Shown in pieces: positions 17,233 to 27,172 of a DNA stretch of 64,000 nucleotides. Positions within the stretch are counted from its first letter, which is position 1, and each line of letters starts with the position of its first letter. A program made the translations under genes and the position numbers. The notes below the pieces were generated by a model, which was not told the origin of the DNA, did no database searches, and worked only from the letters and a program-made list of their open reading frames with translations. Source of the DNA: Anaerolineales bacterium (GTDB lineage Bacteria; Chloroflexota; Anaerolineae; Anaerolineales; Villigracilaceae); contig JAHDWB010000003.1 of NCBI GenBank assembly GCA_023382595.1, forward strand, positions 1 to 64,000, in the 5' to 3' direction.

Positions 17233-19143
17233 TTAACGATCCAATTGATTTACTTCCATCTCGAGGATCGCTTTTGCAACAGCCTCCACCGCCACGCGCT
17301 GCTTACGGTACAGATCCGCCTCCGACATGGCAAGACGCGAAGCGACGTCCCGCACCTTGCGCCCTTCGATGAATTTCATTTCAAGGATATTATAAAGAAT
17401 CCATTCCGTGGTGAACTTGCGGTCACCCTTCGGTCGGACCTGATCCACTGCGCGGCGCAACAGGGCGCGCAAGGCATTCGAAAGGTTGCCGTCATCCTGC
17501 TCCGCCAACTCGCGGACCACGCGCAGATTGGTCAATGGGTTGTTCATGAACTTTGGACCACCCCAGTAATGCGTAAGCGCATCCTTGACCCAGTTCGCCA
17601 GATCGGCTTCATGCGGGAGAGGCTCGTTCAGCAGGCTGGCGCGAGAATCATAGCGTCCTGCCGCGCGCATGCGCTGGATCATTTCGACCTGAGGCTGCAA
17701 ATCTGCCAGCGAGCGGAAGACACGCTGCTGCAACTGACGGTCCTCCAAGGCAATCGCGGCGCGGTCCGCCAGCAGCCAAAGGGCTTCACGCTGGTCTCGC
17801 TCCATGGTCTGTCTGCCGAGGCGGTTGACGCCAAGCAGCCCCATTAATGGCGGAAGTTCATCACGGTCCATCTCGGGGTGGCGGCGGCGATACAACGGCA
17901 GTACCCAGAAATCCCCCCACAAAAACTCGCGGCGGGCATCCCCATTGACCTGCTCGAGCGCTTCCGTCAAACCTTCCTGATCGAGCATGGTGCGGTTCCC
18001 CGCCACGACAATTGGGAATAGCGTCTCATCGTCCAATGCCGCCACAAATGCAGATGGTGATTGTAAATGATCGCGCACTGCCGCCAGCACCGCTTCCAAA
18101 AACTGCTGAAGATCGCTTTGTGTGAGCAGGCGCTCTTCTATATTCTGGAGCATTACCAATTCCGCACGATCACGCCCGAAAAATAACCAACGCTCCCAAA
18201 GCGGCGCGGCGAAGGTGATGGCATGTTCCATCAATAAAATGGAGGCAACAACAACGAAAGGAACAAATGCATTGTAAGGTGTGCCAAGCAATTCCCCACC
18301 GCGCCGAACCACCGTCATCAAAGCGAGGGCGGCGGAGGCGGTTACTGGTCCGCGCATGATCCACTTGAAGAGGCGGCTCTTGATGACACGGTCGGGCCAT
18401 GAGACGCCAAAGAAAGCGACCGCATACGCCATGACGATCACCAATGCGCCGACCAGTACGTTGATGAGCGTCGCGCCCGTCCAAAAGAGATATTGGTGCT
18501 GGGCGGCGAGGCTGTATCCAAATAAAAGATAAGGGTAGGAACCAAGCGCAGGGGCGGTTGCACCAGCCATCAGGTAGAGCATGCGGCGGCGGCCCGAACG
18601 GGTCAGCATCAGGTTATAGGCTCGGGCAAAATTCACGCCCGCCCATACGATCACCGCGACGTAATACACGGTGAATGCTTCTGTCCACCCGGTTCGTAAA
18701 AGATAAGGCGCGGGTTTGCCGTCTGGGACGAGCGGACCGAGCAGATAGCCCATTCCAAGCAAAACAAGGAACATCGCAGAGACCGCATACACGGCACGCA
18801 CAGCAAACCGCCTGCGTCCGCGCGAGGGGCGCCCTGCCGTTACGAGCAAGGCGTCGGAAAGATGTAAATATGCGGCGGGAAGAAAGATGATGCCGAGCCA
18901 CTGCACACGCAACAACAGGTCGAGCGTGCGGATGGAGATGGTTTTATCCTGCAGGGCTTCGGCGGTAAAGACAATGACCACACAAAGTAAAATGATCGCA
19001 AACGAACGCGCCACCCTGTCCCGCAAGTTGAATGAAAGGGAATACAGAAATAGTGAAAATGCCGTAATGGCAATTCCCGCCGTCAGAATCTGATTTAGTG
19101 CTTGAAGCCCCGCCAGAAGCGTTCCCGACCAACCGTTAATCAT
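17233..19143 (-). CDS. 7TM sensor with GAF domain and C-terminal HTH
   Basis: A 636-residue protein. Seven to nine hydrophobic helices (about 10-330) resemble the 7TM sensor domain found in front of histidine kinases. A GAF-like region follows (about 355-490). The C-terminal 90 residues contain a helix-turn-helix-like stretch (VRDVASRLAMSEADLY). No H-box, HATPase or GGDEF motif is present, so it is not a histidine kinase or cyclase in the usual sense. The HTH suggests membrane-linked DNA binding or protein interaction. The start at 19143 has GGAAGGG upstream; a longer frame to 19170 is less likely. Confidence 0.75.
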   Translation of the reverse strand: MINGWSGTLLAGLQALNQILTAGIAITAFSLFLYSLSFNLRDRVARSFAIILLCVVIVFTAEALQDKTISIRTLDLLLRVQWLGIIFLPAAYLHLSDALLVTAGRPSRGRRRFAVRAVYAVSAMFLVLLGMGYLLGPLVPDGKPAPYLLRTGWTEAFTVYYVAVIVWAGVNFARAYNLMLTRSGRRRMLYLMAGATAPALGSYPYLLFGYSLAAQHQYLFWTGATLINVLVGALVIVMAYAVAFFGVSWPDRVIKSRLFKWIMRGPVTASAALALMTVVRRGGELLGTPYNAFVPFVVVASILLMEHAITFAAPLWERWLFFGRDRAELVMLQNIEERLLTQSDLQQFLEAVLAAVRDHLQSPSAFVAALDDETLFPIVVAGNRTMLDQEGLTEALEQVNGDARREFLWGDFWVLPLYRRRHPEMDRDELPPLMGLLGVNRLGRQTMERDQREALWLLADRAAIALEDRQLQQRVFRSLADLQPQVEMIQRMRAAGRYDSRASLLNEPLPHEADLANWVKDALTHYWGGPKFMNNPLTNLRVVRELAEQDDGNLSNALRALLRRAVDQVRPKGDRKFTTEWILYNILEMKFIEGRKVRDVASRLAMSEADLYRKQRVAVEAVAKAILEMEVNQLDR

Positions 19144-19170
19144 ACTAACCCTTCCAAAAAAGCATCCCAT

Positions 19171-19190
19171 TAAAGCGGCGCATGTGCCGC
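19171..19190 (-). terminator. possible weak terminator after the GNAT gene
   Basis: On the minus strand GCGGC (19186-19190) pairs with GCCGC (19175-19179), followed by TTTAAT. The stem is only five base pairs. Confidence 0.3.
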
Positions 19191-19194
19191 CATG

Positions 19195-19734
19195 CTACTT
19201 TAAAAGTTTCGCAAAAAATAAAGCTACATCCTGGTTAAGGTAATAATGGTCATTATACCCGCAGAACTCAAAACCAAACTTCTGCGCCAGGCGAATGGCA
19301 GGAAGATTCTTGGATTGCGCCTCAAAGATGATGCGGCGATGCGCTCGGGACTCCGCCCATTCCTGGGCAGCCGCCATCAAAGCGCTTCCCACGCCCATAC
19401 GACGATGCGCGGCGTCCACGACCAGATCCGTCACCGACACCACCGAGGCAGACCCGCGCTCGAGCAGGCTGATGTACCCGACCGGATCCCTGTCAATGGA
19501 GGCGGTGTACATCATGGATTTTTTTACCCAATCATCCGCCAACGCAAAGGGATTGTGCGGGTATTCTATATTGATGGAGCGCGGCAGGCGCACTTCTCGA
19601 AACGAGGCAATGATCTGCCCCACATCACGGCGCAGTTCCAACTGCCATACCGATTCGCTTTTGGTCGAATGGTCAAACGCCATCAGGCGCGAGAGATCAC
19701 TGGCAACAGTGGGACGAAGTTGAATATCAGACAT
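19195..19734 (-). CDS. GNAT family N-acetyltransferase
   Basis: A 179-residue cytoplasmic protein with the GNAT acetyl-CoA fold. The motif A segment (VDAAHRRMGVGSALMAAA) holds the R/Q-x-x-G-x-G/A signature, and the C-terminal beta bulge ends in FCGYNDHYYLNQD. The last motif resembles ribosomal-protein acetyltransferases, but the substrate is unknown. A good GGAAA ribosome site precedes the ATG. Confidence 0.85.
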   Translation of the reverse strand: MSDIQLRPTVASDLSRLMAFDHSTKSESVWQLELRRDVGQIIASFREVRLPRSINIEYPHNPFALADDWVKKSMMYTASIDRDPVGYISLLERGSASVVSVTDLVVDAAHRRMGVGSALMAAAQEWAESRAHRRIIFEAQSKNLPAIRLAQKFGFEFCGYNDHYYLNQDVALFFAKLLK

Positions 19735-19748
19735 AATCTTTCCATTTC

Positions 19749-20429
19749 CTATTGCAAAGGTATGACACGCACAGGCACAACACAGGGTGTAAGTTCCTGT
19801 CCCTGATTATCCACGACCACCAAGCGCAGTTGATAATCGCCCGGCGCGAGGGCAGTTGTATCCCAGCGCCCAAGCGGACCTTCGCTCACGACGGAACGTC
19901 CCGCCGCGATCGTTGCCCAGATGTCGCTGCCCATGGGGGCGACTTCATATTTGAAGAATCCAAAATTGACGATGTTGACCGTGCCGATCAATTCGATGGC
20001 TCCGCGTATCTCAGCCCCCGGCTCCGGAAAGGTAAGTTCGATCTGTCCGGGCACACACCCAGCCGAGCCCGGTGCGGCAGTAGCAGGCACAACAGCAGCG
20101 AATTGCGTCATCATTTCCGGGGAAAGCGTCCCGGTGGGAGTCGAAATAAAATCCGGCGTTGGCGTGGTCACAAAAAAATCCGCGGGCAAGCCCGGGATGA
20201 TGAAGGAAGCCATAAAGAATTCAGCGCAGAATAGAATAATAATGAGGATCGAGATCGCAGCGGAGCGTCCAAGGCGGCGGGCGGAGAATTCGCGCTCCAA
20301 ACTAAAAACAGCAATCCGCCACTCGCTCCAGGAGCGCCATAACCAGCGGAATGCAAACAAACCGCTGATCGCGAGCACGATATAAATCAACACCTCATAA
20401 GAGGCGAGGAACTTATACAATTCTGCCAT
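19749..20429 (-). CDS. membrane protein with extracytoplasmic Ig-like domain
   Basis: A 226-residue protein of unknown function. Two hydrophobic helices (about 12-32 and 52-75) are followed by a Pro/Thr-rich stretch and a C-terminal beta-rich domain (about 125-226) resembling an Ig-like or Big-type module; two cysteines near its ends could form a disulphide. It is in line with, and 14 bases from, purine nucleoside phosphorylase upstream and the GNAT gene downstream. Confidence 0.75.
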   Translation of the reverse strand: MAELYKFLASYEVLIYIVLAISGLFAFRWLWRSWSEWRIAVFSLEREFSARRLGRSAAISILIIILFCAEFFMASFIIPGLPADFFVTTPTPDFISTPTGTLSPEMMTQFAAVVPATAAPGSAGCVPGQIELTFPEPGAEIRGAIELIGTVNIVNFGFFKYEVAPMGSDIWATIAAGRSVVSEGPLGRWDTTALAPGDYQLRLVVVDNQGQELTPCVVPVRVIPLQ

Positions 20430-20443
20430 ACGAAAGACTTCGC

Positions 20444-21280
20444 TTACAGATTTTGCAGCATGCCGCGAATGATCTTTTCGATCTTAGGTGTGATCACCTT
20501 GCCCGCTTCGATGACTTCCTCATGAGTTGTAATCGTGGAACCGTCCAGATTGGCTTTATTGCTAATACCCGAAAGCCCAAGCACACGCATGTTTCCATGA
20601 CGCGCGACGATCACTTCCGGTACGGTGGACATGCCGACCGCGTCTGCACCCGCAAGGCGCAGGAAGCGTAGATCAGCAGGAGATTCGAAGGACGGACCGC
20701 TCAACCCGGCATAGACGCCCTCTTGAAGTTTGATCCCATTTTCAGCGGCTATCGTACGCGCCAAATGGCAGTATTCGCGGTCGTAGGGCTGGCTCATGTC
20801 AGGGAAACGCGGACCGATCTCATCAAGGTTCGGTCCCATGAGCGGATTCAGACCGGACATCCCCATCAGATTCAGTTGATCGGTGATGAGCATGACGTCG
20901 CCGGGTTCGAAATCAGGGTGAACGCCGCCCGCCGCATTCGTGACGATCATGCTTGGGATCCCAAGCCGCTGCATGACTCTCACCGGCAGGGTGATCTGAC
21001 CCATGGTGTAGCCTTCATAGTAATGGATACGTCCCTGCATGACGAGCACAGGCTTGCCATCCAATTCGCCAATCACAAAACGCCCGGCATGTCCGTGCAC
21101 GGTGGAGACGGGAAAGTCCGGCAGATCACTGTATGGGATATGAACAGCGTTCTGGACGGAATCAGCTAAACCGTTAAGCCCGGAACCGAGGATAATTCCC
21201 ACCAAGGGCTGGATGGAGATCTGCTTCCTGATGGTCTGTGTGATTTCATCAATTTGTGAGAGGGAGATATAATTTTGCAT
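20444..21280 (-). CDS. punA: purine nucleoside phosphorylase
   Basis: A 278-residue trimeric-type enzyme that splits purine (deoxy)ribonucleosides with phosphate into base and sugar-1-phosphate. The phosphate loop GSGLNGLAD is at about 31-40, followed by HGHAGRF, VTNAAGG (near 115), the ribose site region GLSGPSFESPAD and the specificity loop SNKA. Residues at the 6-position pocket favour 6-oxopurines by family rule. A promoter with an extended -10 is seen about 70 bases upstream. Confidence 0.95.
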   Translation of the reverse strand: MQNYISLSQIDEITQTIRKQISIQPLVGIILGSGLNGLADSVQNAVHIPYSDLPDFPVSTVHGHAGRFVIGELDGKPVLVMQGRIHYYEGYTMGQITLPVRVMQRLGIPSMIVTNAAGGVHPDFEPGDVMLITDQLNLMGMSGLNPLMGPNLDEIGPRFPDMSQPYDREYCHLARTIAAENGIKLQEGVYAGLSGPSFESPADLRFLRLAGADAVGMSTVPEVIVARHGNMRVLGLSGISNKANLDGSTITTHEEVIEAGKVITPKIEKIIRGMLQNL

Positions 21281-21348
21281 TTGCGGGTACCTGTATCAGC
21301 AGTGGTTTTACAAACGGCTGAACCCCATAAAAGCCTGTCTGCCATGAA

Positions 21349-21354
21349 ATTATA
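21349..21354 (-). promoter_or_regulatory. extended -10 promoter for punA
   Basis: On the minus strand CTGATATAAT combines a TATAAT hexamer with an upstream TG element. It predicts transcription from near 21342, about 60 bases before the ATG. Confidence 0.5.
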
Positions 21355-21438
21355 TCAGAAATCACAATCCACTCTGATATGGGAATGTTATCGATTACAG
21401 GTAGAAAAAATCCGTTTCTTATGCTATCCTCCGTGCCG

Positions 21439-24400
21439 ATGAAACACCCCCATGAAAACAGCCTGAATGTTTTTGTTTCCATCCTGTTGGGCGGAATAGG
21501 CGTCGGCATTCTATTGATTCCTGCACACCTGCGGTTGATCAACACCAACCAGCCGAACTGGGGATTCATACTTTTAGGGATCCTTTGTTTCATCAGCGCA
21601 CTGTCGCTGCACATTATTTCAGTGTTACGAGTTTCCCTGCGGTGGACAAGGTTTCTACAGGGGGGATCCATCCTCCTGCTTTTGGTCTTTTCCAGAGTGT
21701 ATCTGCAAACCGGATATTTTGTGGAAGGCGCGGTACTTCTTCTGGCAGCCGTTGTGCAGGTGACTATATTCCTTTCATCAAGCAATCGCTTCCCACAGAT
21801 TGACCTGCTGAATACAACATTCAACCTGCTCGGGTTTGTGACGGGGGTCTATCTTGCAATTTCATACATCAACCAAATGCAATTCGGCTTTCCCGCTTAC
21901 ACACCACATCTTGCAATTGGTTTTCTCCTGGCGACATTTCTAGGGACAAGCGCAAATTTCATCCCAACCTTGCGGCACAGAAAAATACTCTTAAAACTGC
22001 AAGCACTTCCATGGCTGGCATGGTGTGTGATGTTCATTCCTTCCGCATATGGGGCAAACCTGATCGTGCCTGCGGTGGTGATCGGTATGATCCTTCTGCA
22101 TGATTTCCTGCCGTGGGGAAGTTTTAGCGCGCCAGAAAGTGACGTGCTGGGGCGCAGGGTTACGATAATCGCAGCGACAATCGAATTAACTCTGCTGATC
22201 TTCCTCAGCGCGCTTCTGTTCGTGCTGGACTATATGGATACCGGCATGTTCGTTCCCATTGTGACCGCACGCGAAGCAGCGTTCTTGTTTTTCACGCTCG
22301 TGACCGTGGTGGTCTATTATGAAGTCTTTACCATCATCTCGACCATCAATGGACTGATGCAAGAGCTGACCAAAACCGATGAGGACGCAGCGCGGCTGGA
22401 AGAAGAAGATGGCGGGCATCTGTCCTTGTGGAGTGCACGGCTTGAGAAATACATCAAGCCTTTCATGATGACCCGTAAGAGCATACAGATCCGCTTGAGC
22501 GCCCAGATGGACCAGATCAACGCGTTGGAGCGACGCCTGACCAATGAAAAGAAGCGCAATGCGCAATTGGTTCTGTTATTGGAGTTGAGCCAGCAATTGG
22601 AAAATCAACTGGATCAGCCAGTTGCGGCGCAACTGGCTATTAACACGCTGGAACGCGCGCTGAACTGTTCGCTCGCCACGATCTATCTGCATGAGGCGGA
22701 GCGGAAAGAATTCATGCTGCTCGCCGCAACGGGACATCAGACCAGCTTGATCCCATCCGGGTACAGACAAAGCGTTTCGCAGGGTGTGATCGGGCGTGCC
22801 TTTCGCCAACGAAAAACCCAGATCATCAATGACATAAAGTTGGATGCTGATTACATCCGTTTTGAAGGAGAGACGAACCAATCCGCACTGGTGATCCCGT
22901 TGATCTTCAACGGACATGTCAACGGTGCGATCTCATTAGCCAGCGAACATCCAAATGCCTTCAGCAGCATCGACATCGGTCTCGCGGAGGCTGTAGCTGC
23001 GGAATTGACGCGGGCGTGGGAGCGTTCGGGATATCACCAGCGGCTGATGAACCTGATCCAGGCTGGGAGTCAATTGTCGGCTATGGTTGAACCGGGTTCG
23101 ACGGCGCAGGAAGTGGCATCCATCGCGAGGGAAATCCTGCAGGCGAGGTTCACGTTCGTCCACATCCAGTTGGGCCAGGAACGAAATTTCATCCAGAGCG
23201 CATCATCCGGCAATGCGCCGCAATTGCTGGAATCGCTGGAGAGTTCGGGTAATTCCGAGAATCTGATCCAGACGGCATTTCAGGCGGCGCAGCCATTCCG
23301 CGTGAGGGATGTAAGAAAATTCACCAGCACATCGCACCTCGTCATTGACAATGCCGGCTTGCGCAGCATGCTTGCCATTCCAATCCGCTGGCACCGCATG
23401 AACATCGGCGTCGTGCTTGCATTTGGAAAACAGAACGAGGTATTTTTTACGGAGAACGACGAAGCTCTGGCGGAACTGCTTGCCATTCAAACTGCCGGCG
23501 CTTTCGAAAGTACGTGGCTTCAACAGGAATTGCGCGCGTCCCTGCGGATCACATCCCTGCTCTATCGATTGAGCAACCAGATCATTCAGGCAGAGAATGT
23601 GCAGGAAGCCGTTTCGGATATTGCACAGACCGCGCACAAACTGGCAAAAAGTATTACGACGGGGATCGTATTGTTGAACAAGGATGGGAGCATCGTTGCA
23701 GAGACAATCATCTCAGAGTCGAATGAGAAGAACGGCAATACATCCCACCCAATGAAACTCATTCAGGATGCAATGGATTCCGGGCAGTTGATCTATTTCT
23801 CGCAGGGACTTTCTGTAAGCCGTACCTGCATGCCAATCCAGACTCCAATCCAAAAATATGGCGCGTTGTGGATGGACACCATCGACGACCCGAACCACAA
23901 TGAAGCAACCAACCCGAACGATCTGCAGGCACTTGTCAACCAAGCCGCGATCGCGCTGGAACGGTCACTTTTATTAGTGGAATCCCGCCGGCAGGCGGCG
24001 GAGATCAAAGCCGCGTACATCATGCTCGAGTCGACCTACGACCAGACCCTGGCGTCGCTCATTTCCGCGCTGGATGCCCGCGACAGCGAAACCGAGGGAC
24101 ACAGCATCCGCGTCAGTCAACTGGCAGTGAGGCTGGGAGAAGCGCTTGGTTATTCTCACGATGAGTTAAAAGTATTGGAGCGCGGATCGCTCCTGCATGA
24201 CATCGGCAAGATCGGCGTCAGCGATGCCATCCTTCACAAACCGGGTCCATTGAATGATGAGGAATGGGAGATCATGAAACTCCACCCGGATATTGGAGCA
24301 AGAATTGTCGAAGGGATTCCGTTCCTTGAAGACACCATCCCTCTCATCCGTCACCATCAGGAGCGCTGGGACGGCACGGGTTATCCCAGCGGACTGGCGG

Positions 24401-24618
24401 GTGAAAAAATCCCCCACTTGGCACGTCTCTTTTCCATCGTAGATGCCTTCGACGCGCTCACCAGCAACCGCCCATACCGCCAAAAGATCTCAGACGCTGA
24501 AGCGCTTCAATACATCCGCGAACAGGCAAACATCCTGTTCGATCCGAACATCGTCCAAGTTTTCGATGAAATGCTCACGAACGACAGAACCGATCACCGC
24601 ATCCGCAGCGAGGCGTAG
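21439..24618 (+). CDS. membrane GAF/HD-GYP phosphodiesterase
   Basis: A 1,059-residue protein. About eight hydrophobic helices fill the first 310 residues; then a coiled coil (about 345-380), three GAF domains (about 377-520, 535-690, 705-840), and an HD-GYP domain. H920-D921 and the signature GTGYPSG (981-983 is GYP) are intact, so cyclic di-GMP hydrolysis is expected. It is the smaller relative of the protein at 489-5654. In-frame ATGs exist at 21379 and 21421 as well; 21439 was chosen because the hydrophobic segment begins soon after it. Confidence 0.88.
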   Translation: MKHPHENSLNVFVSILLGGIGVGILLIPAHLRLINTNQPNWGFILLGILCFISALSLHIISVLRVSLRWTRFLQGGSILLLLVFSRVYLQTGYFVEGAVLLLAAVVQVTIFLSSSNRFPQIDLLNTTFNLLGFVTGVYLAISYINQMQFGFPAYTPHLAIGFLLATFLGTSANFIPTLRHRKILLKLQALPWLAWCVMFIPSAYGANLIVPAVVIGMILLHDFLPWGSFSAPESDVLGRRVTIIAATIELTLLIFLSALLFVLDYMDTGMFVPIVTAREAAFLFFTLVTVVVYYEVFTIISTINGLMQELTKTDEDAARLEEEDGGHLSLWSARLEKYIKPFMMTRKSIQIRLSAQMDQINALERRLTNEKKRNAQLVLLLELSQQLENQLDQPVAAQLAINTLERALNCSLATIYLHEAERKEFMLLAATGHQTSLIPSGYRQSVSQGVIGRAFRQRKTQIINDIKLDADYIRFEGETNQSALVIPLIFNGHVNGAISLASEHPNAFSSIDIGLAEAVAAELTRAWERSGYHQRLMNLIQAGSQLSAMVEPGSTAQEVASIAREILQARFTFVHIQLGQERNFIQSASSGNAPQLLESLESSGNSENLIQTAFQAAQPFRVRDVRKFTSTSHLVIDNAGLRSMLAIPIRWHRMNIGVVLAFGKQNEVFFTENDEALAELLAIQTAGAFESTWLQQELRASLRITSLLYRLSNQIIQAENVQEAVSDIAQTAHKLAKSITTGIVLLNKDGSIVAETIISESNEKNGNTSHPMKLIQDAMDSGQLIYFSQGLSVSRTCMPIQTPIQKYGALWMDTIDDPNHNEATNPNDLQALVNQAAIALERSLLLVESRRQAAEIKAAYIMLESTYDQTLASLISALDARDSETEGHSIRVSQLAVRLGEALGYSHDELKVLERGSLLHDIGKIGVSDAILHKPGPLNDEEWEIMKLHPDIGARIVEGIPFLEDTIPLIRHHQERWDGTGYPSGLAGEKIPHLARLFSIVDAFDALTSNRPYRQKISDAEALQYIREQANILFDPNIVQVFDEMLTNDRTDHRIRSEA

Positions 24619-24623
24619 CGCGG

Positions 24624-25667
24624 TTACCCCAACACTTCCTTAAATCCCTTCACCGTCTTCTCCACCCCGGCATCGTCCACCCAAAAATGCGTCACCAAAC
24701 GGAAACGGCGCGGACCTGACCAATCCACCAGCACGCCGAACTTTCTCATTTCCTCGATGATCTGATTCTCGGTCAATGAGATGTGCTCCGCCAGGTCGAA
24801 ATACACCATGTTGGATGCGGGACTCGCATCGAGTCTTAATCCCGAAACTGGTTTCAACCCCTCATACAGATTCTTCGCCCGGGCGTGATCCTGCCCAAGC
24901 CGCTTCGACATTTTTTCCAGCGAGATCAACCCCGCCGCCGCCAGCACTCCTACCTGACGCATCCCTCCGCCCAGCATCTTCCGCAAGTGACGCGCCCGCG
25001 CGATGAACTTCCTCGTCCCGACCAGCATCGAACCGACCGGCGCGACCAATCCCTTGCTCAAGCAGAACATGATCGAATCCGCTGGCGCGACTAACTCTTT
25101 CACATCCACATTCAAAGCCGTCGCCGCGTTGAAAATCCGCGCGCCGTCAATGTGAAGGGACAATCCGTTCGCCTTTGCGATCTCCCCCACCTGCGCCGTG
25201 TATTCCACGGTCAATGGGACACCGCCGCACACGTTTTGCGTGTTCTCGATGCAAATGAGTCGCGTAATGGTGTGGTGCACGTCCTCGGTCTGGATCGAGG
25301 CGCGGATGTCATCAAGCAGGAGCGTGCCATCACGTTGATTCAGCACCGGGCGCGGATGAATCCCGCCCAGCGCAGACATCCCGCCTGCCTCATTCATATA
25401 AATATGCGATTTATCTCCAACAATGACCTCATCCCCGCGCTGGCAGTGGACGAGAAGAGCGAGCAGGTTGCCCATCGTGCCTGAAGGGACAAAAAGCGAA
25501 TCTTCCTTGCCGAGCATTGCGGCGGCTTTCTCCTGCAGCGCGTTGACAGTGGGGTCGTCCATATACACGTCATCGCCAACTTCCGCCTCCGCCATTGCTT
25601 CGCGCATTTCGGGCGTCGGCTTGGTGACAGTATCGGAACGTAGATCGACAAAATCCATTTCATTCAT
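24624..25667 (-). CDS. ltaE: low-specificity L-threonine aldolase
   Basis: A 347-residue PLP enzyme cleaving L-threonine and allo-threonine to glycine and acetaldehyde. The N-terminal [18 protein letters not shown] is the family hallmark; the cofactor Lys is in CLSKGLVAP, at about 201, preceded by the conserved HIDGARIF. The gene starts eight bases before the rluD stop (overlap 25660-25667) and has GAGGT eight bases upstream. Its end lies five bases from the HD-GYP gene that converges on it. Confidence 0.95.
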   Translation of the reverse strand: MNEMDFVDLRSDTVTKPTPEMREAMAEAEVGDDVYMDDPTVNALQEKAAAMLGKEDSLFVPSGTMGNLLALLVHCQRGDEVIVGDKSHIYMNEAGGMSALGGIHPRPVLNQRDGTLLLDDIRASIQTEDVHHTITRLICIENTQNVCGGVPLTVEYTAQVGEIAKANGLSLHIDGARIFNAATALNVDVKELVAPADSIMFCLSKGLVAPVGSMLVGTRKFIARARHLRKMLGGGMRQVGVLAAAGLISLEKMSKRLGQDHARAKNLYEGLKPVSGLRLDASPASNMVYFDLAEHISLTENQIIEEMRKFGVLVDWSGPRRFRLVTHFWVDDAGVEKTVKGFKEVLG

Positions 25668-26586
25668 ATCGCTTTACCTCTTCAAGAGCATTTTTTAACT
25701 CATCCGGCAATTCCGCCTCGAATGTTCTTGGTTCTTTTTCGTCCGGTAAAAGGATCTTCAAACGATAGGCATGCAGGAAGTGCCTGTCAATATTCACGCT
25801 GGGATTTCTCCTGCCGTATATCGAATCCCCCACAATGGGACAACCCAAAAACGCGCAATGCAGCCTGATTTGATGAGTGCGCCCCGTTAACGGATGGAAC
25901 TCCAAAAGCGTATGCTCCTTGAAGGTTTCAAGCGTTTTATATTCACTGACCGCCTCGCGCCCCTTGCCTGGTGAAACAACTGCCATTTTCTTACGCTGTT
26001 TTTGGTCACGCCCAATTGCCGCTTCCACGCGCCCAGCAGGTGTGGGCGGCTTGCCGTCCACGAGCGCAAGATACGTCTTCTCGACCGTCCGCAAGCGGAA
26101 TTGATCCTGAAGCCAATTGTGCGCGCGTTCGTTCTTTGCAAGGATGATCAAGCCCGAGGTCTCTTTATCGAGGCGATGCACAAGCCCAGGACGTTCCTCG
26201 CCGCCTATCCCCTCCAGATCAGGATCGTAGCCCAACACCGCATTGACCAGCGTTCCCGAAGCATGACCCGCGGCTGGATGCACGACCATCCCCGCAGGTT
26301 TGTTGACCACGATTAGGTCGTCGTTCTCAAAAATAATATCGAGCGGAATATCCTCGCCGGTCAACCCGCTTGGCACAGGCGGGGGGATGCGCACTTCGAT
26401 CTCACCCCCCGGCTCCAGCATCTGTCCCGATTTCTTCGCAAGGACACCGTTCACGGAAACAAATCCATCCGCGATCAAACCCTGCAACCGCGCGCGGGAA
26501 AACTCAGGCAAACAGGTTACGAGGAATTTATCGAGGCGTTCCGCTTTTCCCCCTTCGAATGTAAATCGTTCGATCCGGTCACTCAC
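25660..26586 (-). CDS. rluD: 23S rRNA pseudouridine synthase, RluD type
   Basis: A 308-residue RNA-modifying enzyme. An S4 domain (about 14-70) precedes the catalytic RluA fold with the motif [16 protein letters not shown] around residue 135; the Asp in RLDKETSG is the catalytic residue. The start codon is GTG, right after the lspA stop. The lspA-rluD order is common in bacteria. Which uridines it modifies is not readable; the D-type assignment follows from length and neighbours. Confidence 0.92.
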   Translation of the reverse strand: MSDRIERFTFEGGKAERLDKFLVTCLPEFSRARLQGLIADGFVSVNGVLAKKSGQMLEPGGEIEVRIPPPVPSGLTGEDIPLDIIFENDDLIVVNKPAGMVVHPAAGHASGTLVNAVLGYDPDLEGIGGEERPGLVHRLDKETSGLIILAKNERAHNWLQDQFRLRTVEKTYLALVDGKPPTPAGRVEAAIGRDQKQRKKMAVVSPGKGREAVSEYKTLETFKEHTLLEFHPLTGRTHQIRLHCAFLGCPIVGDSIYGRRNPSVNIDRHFLHAYRLKILLPDEKEPRTFEAELPDELKNALEEVKRYE

Positions 26587-26588
26587 AT

Positions 26589-27143
26589 TTACTCACTGCT
26601 CACAGAGATCTGGTCTTTATTATCGAAGGATTGGTCGTCTGCCGCCTTCTCAGCCGCCAACTTCTTTTCCTTGCGTTCCTTCAGCCACACCCCAAACAGG
26701 AGGACAACCACCCCAACGCTGATGCTGGCATCAGCAATGTTGAAAACCGGGAACGTCCCGATCGAAATGAAATCCGTGACCTTAGCCATCATCAGGCGGT
26801 CGATCAAGTTCCCCGCCGCGCCCGCAAGTTGCAATCCCATCGCCAATTTCAGCGTCCAATCTTCGTTTTCAACAAGCGGGAAATAATAGATGATCGCGCC
26901 GATCACAATGAACGCAAGGATCGTGAACACCATGTTCCCATTCTGGAACATGCCGAACGCCGCACCGCTGTTATACCAATGCACAAACCGCGCATACGGG
27001 CTGAGCCATGCCAGCCATTCCGGCAGCCATTGACCGCCGAGCTCAATATTCTCGCGCACCAGCCACTTCGTCCATTGATCGAGCGCAATGATCGTGCCCG
27101 CCACACTGAACAGCATCAAATAATCTTTAACTCGTGAACTCAA
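26589..27143 (-). CDS. lspA: signal peptidase II
   Basis: A 184-residue membrane protease that removes signal peptides from lipid-modified prolipoproteins. Four hydrophobic helices and the catalytic motifs AAGNLIDRLMMAKVTDFI and FNIADASI are present; the two Asp residues are D in VTDF and D in IADA. The start is a TTG with GAGGTGA just upstream; an ATG nine codons later is the alternative. The C-terminal charged tail is longer than in E. coli. It serves lipoproteins such as the one at 7076-7750. Confidence 0.93.
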   Translation of the reverse strand: MSSRVKDYLMLFSVAGTIIALDQWTKWLVRENIELGGQWLPEWLAWLSPYARFVHWYNSGAAFGMFQNGNMVFTILAFIVIGAIIYYFPLVENEDWTLKLAMGLQLAGAAGNLIDRLMMAKVTDFISIGTFPVFNIADASISVGVVVLLFGVWLKERKEKKLAAEKAADDQSFDNKDQISVSSE

Positions 27144-27172
27144 CTCTCACCTCAACTTCAAAAATAGTGCAC

